Shown one piece after another: positions 9,101 through 16,761 of a stretch of DNA of 64,000 nucleotides. The notes below the pieces were generated by a model. That model was not told where the DNA came from, did not search any database, and worked only from the letters and a program-made list of their open reading frames with translations. Made by a program: the position numbers and the translations under genes. The stretch is from UBA10438 sp044238605 (GTDB lineage: Bacteria; Bacteroidota; Ignavibacteria; Kapaibacteriales; Kapaibacteriaceae), in NCBI GenBank assembly GCA_044238605.1, contig JBIICY010000003.1:186001-250000 (forward strand), given 5' to 3'. Every line of letters begins with the position of its first letter. Within the stretch, counting starts at the first letter, position 1.

Positions 9101-9274
9101 AACGGAGGCTTCGACCCGATCCTTGAATTCTTGTGTCTTTCCACGAAGTTGTTCGTCGGTAAGGGAAGACAGCCCCGAAAAGATCGAATTGATCTCATCG
9201 ATGATGGGCTTCATGAGCTTGACGTCTTTTTCGTGTTTAGAACCGCCGAGCAGAGACTGTAAAAACTTGAGCAT
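6101..9274 (-). CDS. secA: Preprotein translocase ATPase SecA
   Basis: 1057 residues. Motor of the Sec pathway: binds unfolded preproteins and pushes them through SecYEG with ATP. Visible: Walker A GEGKTL inside [16 protein letters not shown], the DEAD-type box [21 protein letters not shown] region, [38 protein letters not shown], and [11 protein letters not shown] in motor domain 2. The C-terminus has a Pro/Ala-rich linker (about residues 960-985) and the SEC-C zinc motif [14 protein letters not shown]. The length exceeds E. coli SecA (901), as is usual for Bacteroidota. Start ATG at 9272-9274. Convergent with the exporter operon and divergent from a small unknown gene. Confidence 0.98.
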   Translation of the reverse strand: [1057 protein letters not shown]

Positions 9275-9308
9275 GGAGTCATTAAAAGTTGTGAAGAGGC
9301 ATAGACGC

Positions 9309-9329
9309 CAAAATTACTGGTTAATTTTG
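9309..9329. promoter_or_regulatory. Back-to-back -7 elements for secA and the divergent gene
   Basis: Two copies of TAATTTTG, both perfect matches to the Bacteroidota -7 consensus TAnnTTTG, lie as an inverted repeat separated by five bases. One (9316 to 9309) points to secA, 35 bases from its start codon; the other (9322-9329) points to the gene starting at 9355. A GTTG upstream of the secA copy could be a weak -33 element. No clear -33 box is seen for the plus-strand copy. The perfect symmetry could equally be an operator. Confidence 0.55.
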
Positions 9330-9354
9330 TGGCAACACTCGTGGAAATCATCAA

Positions 9355-9633
9355 ATGACCGAGAATATCAGCTCGACCGATCCAGAATCTGGTCTCCTTG
9401 TTTACAGTCCTGAGAATGTGATTGCCCAGGCACGCGCCGCGAAGGAGCATCTTGGATACAAGATCCTTACGTTCTTTGTCGACGATGAAGGCAATCTTGC
9501 CAAGGCTCAAACATCGACGACAGCCACGTTCTACCTGTCTCCCTCTGGCGGAACACTGCGTGATACAGAGCTGAACATTGTGCTCTATAGCGCCAAGTAC
9601 GATCTCTACAAGGGATTGGGGAAAATCACGTGA
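9355..9633 (+). CDS. Small conserved-looking protein of unknown function
   Basis: 92 residues, soluble, no signal peptide or membrane segment. I do not recognise the family. Contents: a Ser/Thr-rich start, a helix around VIAQARAAKEHLGYKIL, a strand-rich middle (LTFFVDDEGNLAKAQ, TATFYLSPSGG) and an end KYDLYKGLGKIT. The TGA stop overlaps the GTG start of the cysteine desulfurase gene (bases 9630-9633), so the two are probably translated together, which hints at a link to sulfur or Fe-S metabolism without proving it. A -7-like TAATTTTG lies 26 bases before the ATG. Confidence 0.75.
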   Translation: MTENISSTDPESGLLVYSPENVIAQARAAKEHLGYKILTFFVDDEGNLAKAQTSTTATFYLSPSGGTLRDTELNIVLYSAKYDLYKGLGKIT

Positions 9634-10760
9634 TCTATCTCGACAATAGCGCAACAACTGCGCTAGATCCGGAGGTTCTCGACGCAATGATGCCGTGGCT
9701 GCAGCATGGTTACGGCAATGCGTCCAGTATTTATAAACTCGGCCGGGAATCACGGGTTGCAATCGAGCGTGCGCGATCGGAATTTGCGCAGCTTATTGGA
9801 GCGCACCCTGCTGAGTTGATCTTCACGAGTGGGGGCACCGAATCGAACAATGCAATTCTGAAGAGCTCCGCGATTGACTCTCGGTTGGTAACGTCTGTTT
9901 ACTGTGCGTCAACCGAGCACCACGCAGTCCTGCATCCAGCAGACTCTCTCCGACAACAGGGGATCCACGTAGAGCATCTGCCCGTTAATTCAGAGGGTTG
10001 TGTAGCAGTGGAATCGCTACGATCGAAGTCGTTCGAAGGCGCCCTTGTAAGCGTGATGCATGCAAACAATGAGACAGGGGTGATTCAGCCACTTCACCTA
10101 GTTCGCGAGAGTGTTGGTCCTGCATTACTGCACACAGATGCTGTGCAGACGCTCGGAAAGATCCCGATTGATGTCTCTGAGCTGCCAGTGGACTTCATGA
10201 GCTTTTCTGCTCACAAGATCCATGGCCCTAAAGGCATTGGTGCGATGTTCATTCGCAAGGGAATCGATTTTAAGGCCCACCAGCAGGGGGGAGGTCAAGA
10301 GCGTAACCGCAGGGCAGGAACAGAACCAGTTGCACTGATCATAGGGATGGTAACGGCAGTGCGGCTGGCGGTTCGCAACATGCAGGCTCGCAGCGAGCAT
10401 ATGCGTGCGTGCATTGATCATGCCCGCGGCATGATTGGTGCGAACATTCCTGACATCCGATTCAACACGCCCCTTGCAGGTTCTTTGCCTAACATTCTAA
10501 ATGTCTCTTTTCTCGATGCAGATCGGCTTGATGGCGAGTCGATCCTTCAGGCGATGGACATGGCAGGCGTTGCTGTTTCGAATGGAAGCGCTTGTGTGTC
10601 TGGAAGCCTGCAGCCATCGCACGTGCTCAAAGCCATGGGGCTACCCGACGCCGAGGCCCGCGCAGCAGTCCGGATTTCCGCCTCAAAGGACACAACGTTC
10701 GAGGAAATCGAAACAGCCTCTGCACTATTATCGGACATTATCCGTAATATGCGTGTGTAA
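9630..10760 (+). CDS. Cysteine desulfurase (NifS/IscS family)
   Basis: 376 residues from GTG 9630. A PLP enzyme that takes sulfur from cysteine as a persulfide for Fe-S clusters, thio-tRNA or other cofactors, releasing alanine. Seen: N-terminus IYLDNSATTALDPEV, TSGGTESNNAIL, STEHHAVL, HANNETGVIQP, HTDAVQTLGKI, PLP lysine in SAHKIHGPKG (Lys196), and the active-site cysteine in GSACVSGSL (Cys322) followed by SHVLKAMG. The loop around the cysteine is of the IscS/NifS (group I) type. No iscU, iscA or suf genes are beside it; the coupled partner is the unknown 92-residue protein. Confidence 0.95.
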   Translation: MIYLDNSATTALDPEVLDAMMPWLQHGYGNASSIYKLGRESRVAIERARSEFAQLIGAHPAELIFTSGGTESNNAILKSSAIDSRLVTSVYCASTEHHAVLHPADSLRQQGIHVEHLPVNSEGCVAVESLRSKSFEGALVSVMHANNETGVIQPLHLVRESVGPALLHTDAVQTLGKIPIDVSELPVDFMSFSAHKIHGPKGIGAMFIRKGIDFKAHQQGGGQERNRRAGTEPVALIIGMVTAVRLAVRNMQARSEHMRACIDHARGMIGANIPDIRFNTPLAGSLPNILNVSFLDADRLDGESILQAMDMAGVAVSNGSACVSGSLQPSHVLKAMGLPDAEARAAVRISASKDTTFEEIETASALLSDIIRNMRV

Positions 10761-10778
10761 ACACGCATCTATCATTTT
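10749..10778 (+). terminator. Possible weak terminator after the cysteine desulfurase gene
   Basis: A perfect 8-bp stem ATGCGTGT / ACACGCAT with loop GTAA spans the stop codon (10749-10768), followed by CTATCATTTT. The T-tract is short and interrupted, so it may only attenuate read-through into the YceI gene. Confidence 0.4.
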
Positions 10779-10795
10779 CAACACGGAGGCTATCA

Positions 10796-11437
10796 ATGAA
10801 AACTATGGTTGCAACGGCATTGACTTTCGCAACGGCGATATCAATGTATGCTACTGGAATTCCTGGTGTTCAAGGCGGGTCAAAGAAGTTCAATCTGAAC
10901 AACAGCGTCGGAAAGAACAACATCGAATTCGTCTCTGATGCACCAGCCGAGACAATTAATGGAACGTCAGATGGGGTAACAGGATCATTTGCACTGGATG
11001 CAGCGAATCTTGAGGCCACTACTGGAACCATCGAAGTTGCAGTATCGAGCATGAAGACCGCAAACTCGAAGCGCGATGAGCATATGTACGACGCAATGTG
11101 GCTCGATGCCGCCAAGTATCCAAGCATCACGTTTACTGTGAAGTCTCTGAAGGACGTTAAGGTTTCAACCAAGGATGGACGTAATGTGGTTACAGCAAAG
11201 GCCGTGGGCTCATTTCTGTGCCACGGAGTTACTGTAAACTCAAGTGCCGACATCGTAATCACGTACCTTCCTGAATCAGCAGAAACGAAGAAGCGCGCAT
11301 CCGGCAATCTTGCCATGATTGAGGCAACGTTTAACGTGAAGTTGGCAGACCACGGCATCAAAGGTAAGGCCGGTGTTGTGGGGAAGAGTGTTGGTGAAAC
11401 AATTGCTGTCAAGGCAAAGCTATTCTCTAACTCGTAA
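10796..11437 (+). CDS. YceI family periplasmic lipid-binding-like protein
   Basis: 213 residues. Start ATG 10796 has a strong GGAGG eight bases upstream. An N-terminal signal sequence (about residues 1-20) indicates export. The mature part is a lipocalin-like YceI barrel: FNLNNSVGKNNIEFVSDAP, GSFALDAANLEATTG, the characteristic SKRDEHMYDAMWLDAAKYPSITF block, a central sheet ending GSFLCHGVTV, and the end DHGIKG. Family members bind isoprenoid-like or amide lipids; the cellular role here is unknown. An unambiguous terminator follows, so it is either monocistronic or the end of the preceding operon. Confidence 0.92.
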   Translation: MKTMVATALTFATAISMYATGIPGVQGGSKKFNLNNSVGKNNIEFVSDAPAETINGTSDGVTGSFALDAANLEATTGTIEVAVSSMKTANSKRDEHMYDAMWLDAAKYPSITFTVKSLKDVKVSTKDGRNVVTAKAVGSFLCHGVTVNSSADIVITYLPESAETKKRASGNLAMIEATFNVKLADHGIKGKAGVVGKSVGETIAVKAKLFSNS

Positions 11438-11465
11438 CGGCTGCGTTAGCTAGGAATTTTCGTGA

Positions 11466-11502
11466 GGGGGCATGCGTTATCACGCGTGCCCCCTTCGTAT
11501 TT
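11466..11502 (+). terminator. Intrinsic terminator after the YceI gene
   Basis: An 11-bp stem GGGGGCATGCG / CGCGTGCCCCC (one G-T pair) around loop TTATCA, at 11466-11493, followed by TTCGTATTTT. It lies 28 bases after the stop. Confidence 0.8.
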
Positions 11503-11530
11503 TCCGCCATTGATGAAAAGGAGCCCAAAC

Positions 11531-13960
11531 ATGACAATCTCTCTTCCACGATTAGTTCTCATCGCACTCTGTGTGCAGCTTTTGCTTGTATCGCAGGTGA
11601 TAGCAGGCTCTGACGGAAAGACAGGAAGCACCACGGTGGGGTGCGGCGGCTGTCATGGCGGGCAGTCAGCGCAGACGTCCGTAGTTGTTGAAGGTCCTAG
11701 GACCGTTCTAACAGGGCAGACCAAGGATTTCGCTGTTGTTGTATCTCATGCAAATAACCAGTTTGCCGGCTTTAATGCTGCCATCAAGAATGGTAACGCA
11801 AACGCCGGTACACTGCAGGCTGTTGCCAACTGTAAGGTACAAGGTGGAGAAGTAACACACGCGAACAGCACTCAGTTTGCCAATGGCGCTGCTCGATTTG
11901 AGTTTAGCTGGACTGCTCCTACCGTCGCGGGGACGTACACGCTAACAGCTGCTGGTAACGCAGTAAATAACGATGGACGTGCTACTGATGCAGATGACTG
12001 GAAAGTAGCTGGTGCAGTGCAGATCACTGTGATCGGTGGTGCCATCACGGCTCCAACGACAGCTTCTACCTTCTGCACCGGCCAGCCCATGAATATCACA
12101 TGGACTCAGCAGGGACTTGGCCAGATACGTCTTGAATTGTCGAAAGACAATTTCCAGAGCTCAACACTGGTGGCAACAGTGCAGGCTAATACTCTAGCCT
12201 TTACCTATGCAATCCCACCCACATTTGAACAAGGTACCTACGCACTTCGCATGGTTGATGTAACATCAGGCGAAGTGGTCAGTACTATCCAGTCTATCGT
12301 GATCAATGCCGGTCCATCCATCAACCTGCAACCAGAGCCTACGTTTGTGTGCAGCGGCAAGCCCCTTAATCTCTCTGTTTCGGCAACGGGAACAGCTCTG
12401 CAGTATCGCTGGAGAAGGAACGGTGTAGATATAGCCGGAGGAACAAAGTCAATACTCACAATCAACACGGTTACAACGAATGAAGCTGGGAAATACGACT
12501 GTGTAGTCTTTGGATGCAACACAAGCGTAACGTCAAATGCAGTAGACGTTACAGTTGGTGTCAAACCCGAAATCACATCGCAGCCCAAGGCTGCCACAGT
12601 GTGCGAAGGAGGAGGAGTAACGTTTACTGTTGCTGCTACTGGAACAGACATCACCTACACGTGGAAGAAAAACAATGGCATCATCTCTGGCGGAACGGAG
12701 CCTACGCTAACAATTGATGCGGCAACTCTTCTTGATGAGGGCGATTATACATGTCTCATTGAAGGAACATGCGGGCCTTCGGCAACGACTGTTGTAGCGA
12801 AGCTCTCTGTAACGGAGAAGCCCAAAGTGCGAACAGAACCAGTAGACAGATCTCTCAAGGAAGGCGATACCCTTTCACTTGCTGTTGTTGCCTCCGGTGA
12901 ACTTCTAACATATCAATGGTTCAAGGATGGCACAGCGATTCCGAACGCAACTTCGTCGATCTATAGGGTTGTCAAAGTAGCTAAGGCAGACAGTGGACTC
13001 TACTCGTGCGAAGTGCGTAACTCCTGCGACACTGTTACCACAAGGCGCTCAACCGTGCGCATCACGTCGGTTGCTGGTCCAGGCCGCTTTGTGTTGTCTA
13101 CTCCAACCCTTGATCTTGGTCAAGTTGCTGCTTGTGGCACAGTTGATACTCTTGTATCTGGGCTCCTCGTAAATGACGGCGGAGCGCCTGTAACTATTAC
13201 TTCATTATCCGCTGAGCCAATCGCGAACATCGAAGTACTAGGACTAACGGCACCATTCGTACTAGACGTCAATGAGCGCCGTGATGTGCGGATTGTTGTA
13301 ACTCCGAAGAAGCTTGGAGCAATTGAAGCATCGGTTACATTCTTTGCTTCCAGTGGCAATCAAACCTTCCGTATCGGCGGTGATGCAGTTTCAGGAGTGA
13401 GCATGATGCAGGACACTCTCGTGTTCCCAGCAGGATCTGCAAATGTCAAAAAATGTAACCCAACAATGCCGCTACCATGCGCGTCTGCTGCTATTACCCG
13501 CATCCGCATTACTGGGGAAGGTGCAGCGACATGGAAGCAAAGTGGGGACGTCACTCTGCCAATTCAACTCACATCTGGACAGCAGACGGAACTTTGCTTT
13601 GAGTCGATTACAGAGGCTGGGGCAGACGCAACGGTTACTGTGACAACGGACGTTGGGGATGCATCGTTCGTGCTTTCGCGCCGCACCATTAGCAATGTTG
13701 ACGATGTTGAATCCAACGATGGACTGCAGGTGTTTCCAAATCCAATGAGCGATGATCTTATTGTTCGTGGCTCTGCCGACGAGGAACTTACGTGTCAGAT
13801 CATGACTGTCTCCGGGTCTGTTGTCTCGAATACACGCGGAGTTGGCGAGGTTGTGTGGTCGCGTCGTGATGCAAGGGGCGACATGGTCCCAAGTGGTCTC
13901 TACCTGCTCGTTGTTGAGCGCAAAGCTGGACGAACAGTGCACAAGGTCATCGTTCGATAA
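11531..13960 (+). CDS. Secreted T9SS cargo with CXXCH choice-of-anchor V domain, Ig-like domains and sorting domain
   Basis: 809 residues from ATG 11531 (GGAG six bases upstream); an earlier in-frame GTG at 11462 lies in the preceding terminator and is rejected. Order: signal peptide (to about residue 26), a choice-of-anchor V-like domain beginning with GCGGCHGG (Cys38, Cys41, His42, a CXXCH motif), about three Ig-like repeats (roughly residues 262-520, each with paired Cys and a GxYxC motif such as EAGKYDCVV and DEGDYTCLI), a choice-of-anchor D/ASH-like region (about 520-650), and a C-terminal type A sorting domain (VFPNPMSDDLIV to VIVR). It is expected on the cell surface or in the medium through T9SS. 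Binding partner unknown; the CXXCH could hold haem c or only be structural. Confidence 0.85.
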   Translation: MTISLPRLVLIALCVQLLLVSQVIAGSDGKTGSTTVGCGGCHGGQSAQTSVVVEGPRTVLTGQTKDFAVVVSHANNQFAGFNAAIKNGNANAGTLQAVANCKVQGGEVTHANSTQFANGAARFEFSWTAPTVAGTYTLTAAGNAVNNDGRATDADDWKVAGAVQITVIGGAITAPTTASTFCTGQPMNITWTQQGLGQIRLELSKDNFQSSTLVATVQANTLAFTYAIPPTFEQGTYALRMVDVTSGEVVSTIQSIVINAGPSINLQPEPTFVCSGKPLNLSVSATGTALQYRWRRNGVDIAGGTKSILTINTVTTNEAGKYDCVVFGCNTSVTSNAVDVTVGVKPEITSQPKAATVCEGGGVTFTVAATGTDITYTWKKNNGIISGGTEPTLTIDAATLLDEGDYTCLIEGTCGPSATTVVAKLSVTEKPKVRTEPVDRSLKEGDTLSLAVVASGELLTYQWFKDGTAIPNATSSIYRVVKVAKADSGLYSCEVRNSCDTVTTRRSTVRITSVAGPGRFVLSTPTLDLGQVAACGTVDTLVSGLLVNDGGAPVTITSLSAEPIANIEVLGLTAPFVLDVNERRDVRIVVTPKKLGAIEASVTFFASSGNQTFRIGGDAVSGVSMMQDTLVFPAGSANVKKCNPTMPLPCASAAITRIRITGEGAATWKQSGDVTLPIQLTSGQQTELCFESITEAGADATVTVTTDVGDASFVLSRRTISNVDDVESNDGLQVFPNPMSDDLIVRGSADEELTCQIMTVSGSVVSNTRGVGEVVWSRRDARGDMVPSGLYLLVVERKAGRTVHKVIVR

Positions 13961-13991
13961 GCCAGTATTCGAATCCCATACCAAAAATGAA

Positions 13992-14028
13992 AAGCGCCGC
14001 AGTAGAATCTATTGCGGCGCTTCTTTTT
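13992..14028. terminator. Bidirectional intrinsic terminator
   Basis: A 9-bp perfect stem AAGCGCCGC / GCGGCGCTT (13992-14022) sits between two convergent genes. On the plus strand it is followed by CTTTTT; on the minus strand by TTTCATTTTT. It can end both the T9SS cargo gene and the dehydrogenase gene. Confidence 0.85.
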
Positions 14029-14045
14029 GGAACTATGTGTTGCTT

Positions 14046-15500
14046 TTACGGGAAGATGCCCAGTGACAGATATGACTGTGCGATCTTGTCTACCGAACTT
14101 ACAAATGCTGCGGTACGCATATCCTTGACCTTTGGATTACCATAGTAGTGCTCCATGATCGTGTGATATGATGAGATCATCGTGTCTTCCAGACCTGAGT
14201 TCACAAGATCTTCTTCGTCGGCTCCGCGAGCGATCACTGAACGTTCTGCAGCACTTAATGACTTTCCAGTAAGCTGCTCAACCGTTGATATGATGCGGGA
14301 ATTTGAACCCTCATCAAATCGCTTGTCCATGCGACCAAAGCGAACGTGGGAGAGATTCTTGAGCCACTCAAAGTACGACACGACAACGCCGCCTGCATTA
14401 ACGTACATATCAGGCATCACAAGAATGCCCTTCTTAAGGAGAATTGGCTCTGCCTCAGAAGTGATAGGACCATTTGCACCTTCCGCAATGATCTTGGCCT
14501 TGATCTTTGATGCGTTACCCTTGTGGATTTGTGATTCGAGTGCAGCAGGCACGAGAATATCGCAGTCGTGTTCTAGAACACTATTGCCGTCCTTTATCGT
14601 CTTGCCGCCTGCAAATCCTGTGATTGAGCCCTTCTTGTTGCGGTGTGCGTTGAGAGCTTCAACATCAATCCCCTTCGGATTGACTACAGCGCCGTCCCAT
14701 TCAATGATGCCAACGACAGTAGCGCCGGCTTCCATGAGAAACTTCGCTGCGTGATATCCAACGTTTCCGAAGCCTTGCACGATGACCTTTTTGTCGGAAA
14801 GACCAGTGGTCATCTTCAGCTTCTTCATGAGCTTTGGATCATTGACTGCCTCGCGGACCGAGAAGTAGAGACCACGACCAGTGGCAGCGGTGCGACCGCG
14901 AACGCCACCCTGACCTACAGGCTTGCCTGTAACACAGCCAAGAGCGTTGATGTCGTCCTTTGCCATTGCCTGATACGTGTCAGCGATCCACGCCATCTCG
15001 CGAGGACCAGTGCCGTAATCAGGTGCAGGTACGTCTACCGACGGACCAATGAAGTTCTTCTTGATCAGTTCAACTGTGTATCGACGGGTGATACGCTCGA
15101 GTTCCTCAACAGTGTACTGCTTCGGATCAATGCGAATGCCGCCTTTACCACCACCGAAAGGTACGTCTACAACGGCGCACTTATAGGTCATGAGCGCTGC
15201 CAGTGCCTGTACTTCCTCCTGGTCTACTGACAAGGCATAGCGGATACCACCCTTGGTAGGAAGCTTGTGGTGGCTGTGTTCAGCACGCCAAGCTTGAATT
15301 ACCTGGATACCACCCTTGATACGGACAGGGAACTGCATGTAGTAAACTGAATTACATGCCCGGATCTGATCGAGTAGCCCCTTAGGGTGCTCCATGATTG
15401 CCGCTGCCTTGTCAAAGTACGCGTTAACGGACTCTAAAAATGGGTTGTGTCCGTGGAAGAGTGCGGCTGAAGCGCTGCTCTTTTTTGCTGATGAAGCCAT
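14046..15500 (-). CDS. Glu/Leu/Phe/Val family amino acid dehydrogenase (glutamate dehydrogenase-like)
   Basis: 484 residues from ATG 15500 (MASSAKKSSASAALFHGHNPF); a longer open frame to 15695 would overlap the HPPD gene and lacks homology. It oxidatively deaminates an amino acid, most likely glutamate, with NAD(P). Seen: LPTKGGIRYA with the substrate Lys, VDVPFGGGKGGI with the second Lys, the catalytic Asp in VPAPDYGTG, TGKPVGQGGVRGRTAATGRG, and the Rossmann motif GFGNVGYHAA. The end SHVRFGRMDKRFDE and later helices fit the hexameric family. 31 bases downstream of HPPD on the same strand, so the two are probably one transcript, which would link tyrosine transamination products to glutamate turnover. 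Confidence 0.93.
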   Translation of the reverse strand: MASSAKKSSASAALFHGHNPFLESVNAYFDKAAAIMEHPKGLLDQIRACNSVYYMQFPVRIKGGIQVIQAWRAEHSHHKLPTKGGIRYALSVDQEEVQALAALMTYKCAVVDVPFGGGKGGIRIDPKQYTVEELERITRRYTVELIKKNFIGPSVDVPAPDYGTGPREMAWIADTYQAMAKDDINALGCVTGKPVGQGGVRGRTAATGRGLYFSVREAVNDPKLMKKLKMTTGLSDKKVIVQGFGNVGYHAAKFLMEAGATVVGIIEWDGAVVNPKGIDVEALNAHRNKKGSITGFAGGKTIKDGNSVLEHDCDILVPAALESQIHKGNASKIKAKIIAEGANGPITSEAEPILLKKGILVMPDMYVNAGGVVVSYFEWLKNLSHVRFGRMDKRFDEGSNSRIISTVEQLTGKSLSAAERSVIARGADEEDLVNSGLEDTMISSYHTIMEHYYGNPKVKDMRTAAFVSSVDKIAQSYLSLGIFP

Positions 15501-15531
15501 ATGTCGGCTGTGTAGGTGAAACAAAAGTTTG

Positions 15532-16662
15532 TTAGAGATTACCACGAAGGCCTTGTTCGCGTTCAATCGACTCGAACAACGCCTTAAAGTTTCCTTTACC
15601 GAATGATTTTGCGCCGCGCCGTTGAATGATCTCGAAGAACATTGTTGGTCGATCTTCCACCGGCTTGGTAAATATCTGAAGGAGATATCCTTCATCGTCG
15701 CGATCTACCAAGATATTCAGACTGCGCAGAACATTAATGTCTTCTTCAATCGAACCTACCCTGTCGAGTAGATCCGTGTAGTACGTATCCGGTACATTGA
15801 GAAACTGCACACCCCTGCGGCGTAGTTCCGAAACAGTGTGAAGGATGTCATTTGTTGCAACAGCGATGTGTTGAACGCCCGGACCATTATAGAATTCAAT
15901 GAATTCTTCGATTTGGCTCTTCTTCTTTCCTGATGCGGGTTCGTTGATTGGGAACTTGATGTAGCCGCTGCCATTTGAAACAACCTTCGACATCAGTGAC
16001 GAGTACTCAGTCGAGATGTCATTGTCGTCGAAGGTTAGCAGCAGCTTAAAGCCCATGACGTCTTCATAGAACTTGACCCATGTGTTCATTTGGCCAAGCT
16101 CGACGTTGCCGACGCAGTGATCAACGTGCAGCAACCCTATCGGCTCCGTCACGAATCCGTCGTTAGCAGGCTGATAACCGGGCATGAATGCCCCGTGATA
16201 ATTCTTCCGTTCAACGAATGTGTGGATGGTCTCGCCGTACGTCCTTATCGACGCTACAACAATCTCCCCATGCTCGTCTGTAAGCACAGTAGGCTCTTGC
16301 ACACCAACTGCGCCACGCTGCGTAGTTGCTTCCCAAGCGGCCGCGGTATCGTCTACCCAAAGCGCCAGCACCTTTACACCATCTCCGTGCTTGGCAATGT
16401 GTTCTGTGATGGCACTGTCTAGATGAAGCGGGGTAGTTAAAACAAGGCGAATTTTTCCCTGCTGAAGAACGTACGAGGCACGATCACGAAGCCCAGTCTC
16501 GGGTCCGGCATAGGCAAGCAGCTGAAATCCAAAAGCAGCACGGTAGAAATATGAAGACTGCTTGGCATTACCGCAGTAGATCTCGATGTAATCCGTGCCA
16601 TTGATTGGCAAGAAGTCATCAGCTACGGCAACGCTTGGTGCAACAAGTGTTTCGGAGCTCAT
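15532..16662 (-). CDS. hppD: 4-hydroxyphenylpyruvate dioxygenase
   Basis: 376 residues from ATG 16662, with AAAGGA eight bases upstream. An Fe(II) enzyme converting 4-hydroxyphenylpyruvate to homogentisate in tyrosine breakdown. Two vicinal-oxygen-chelate halves are seen. The iron ligands appear in LLHVDHCVGNVE (His), PGVQHIAVAT (His) and FFEIIQRRG (Glu); the C-terminal block GYLLQIFTKPVEDRPT precedes the Glu and FGKGNFKALFESIE closes the protein. No homogentisate dioxygenase or tyrosine aminotransferase gene is beside it in this window. It leads a two-gene run with the glutamate-type dehydrogenase. Confidence 0.96.
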   Translation of the reverse strand: MSSETLVAPSVAVADDFLPINGTDYIEIYCGNAKQSSYFYRAAFGFQLLAYAGPETGLRDRASYVLQQGKIRLVLTTPLHLDSAITEHIAKHGDGVKVLALWVDDTAAAWEATTQRGAVGVQEPTVLTDEHGEIVVASIRTYGETIHTFVERKNYHGAFMPGYQPANDGFVTEPIGLLHVDHCVGNVELGQMNTWVKFYEDVMGFKLLLTFDDNDISTEYSSLMSKVVSNGSGYIKFPINEPASGKKKSQIEEFIEFYNGPGVQHIAVATNDILHTVSELRRRGVQFLNVPDTYYTDLLDRVGSIEEDINVLRSLNILVDRDDEGYLLQIFTKPVEDRPTMFFEIIQRRGAKSFGKGNFKALFESIEREQGLRGNL

Positions 16663-16723
16663 GTCATAGATCCTTTGTATTCGATGTTGATAATGTTGCC
16701 AGGCTAGGGGCAACCAATTCGTA

Positions 16724-16731
16724 CAAAACTA
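16724..16731 (-). promoter_or_regulatory. Candidate -7 promoter element for HPPD
   Basis: TAGTTTTG on the minus strand, a perfect match to TAnnTTTG, 61 bases before the HPPD start. No clear TTTG -33 box is visible. Just downstream, arms GTTGCC (16695-16700) and GGCAAC (16709-16714) would form a hairpin near the 5' end of the mRNA. Confidence 0.45.
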
Positions 16732-16761
16732 CGAAGCACATCTCTATCTTCGCGGTCACCA

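Noticed and set aside
9211..9762. 183-codon minus-strand frame crossing secA start and the cysteine desulfurase start
   Set aside because: Crosses two real starts and the promoter region, no family resemblance.
13961..13982. T-loop-like TTCGAATCCC followed by CCA-like bases, resembling a tRNA 3' end
   Set aside because: No acceptor, D or anticodon arms fit upstream; the preceding bases are the end of a clear coding region.
14182..14754. 190-codon plus-strand frame inside the dehydrogenase gene
   Set aside because: Antisense shadow of a well-conserved enzyme; composition and lack of motifs fit chance.
15501..15695. Extended N-terminus for the amino acid dehydrogenase
   Set aside because: The added 65 residues lie in the HPPD coding end and have no homology.
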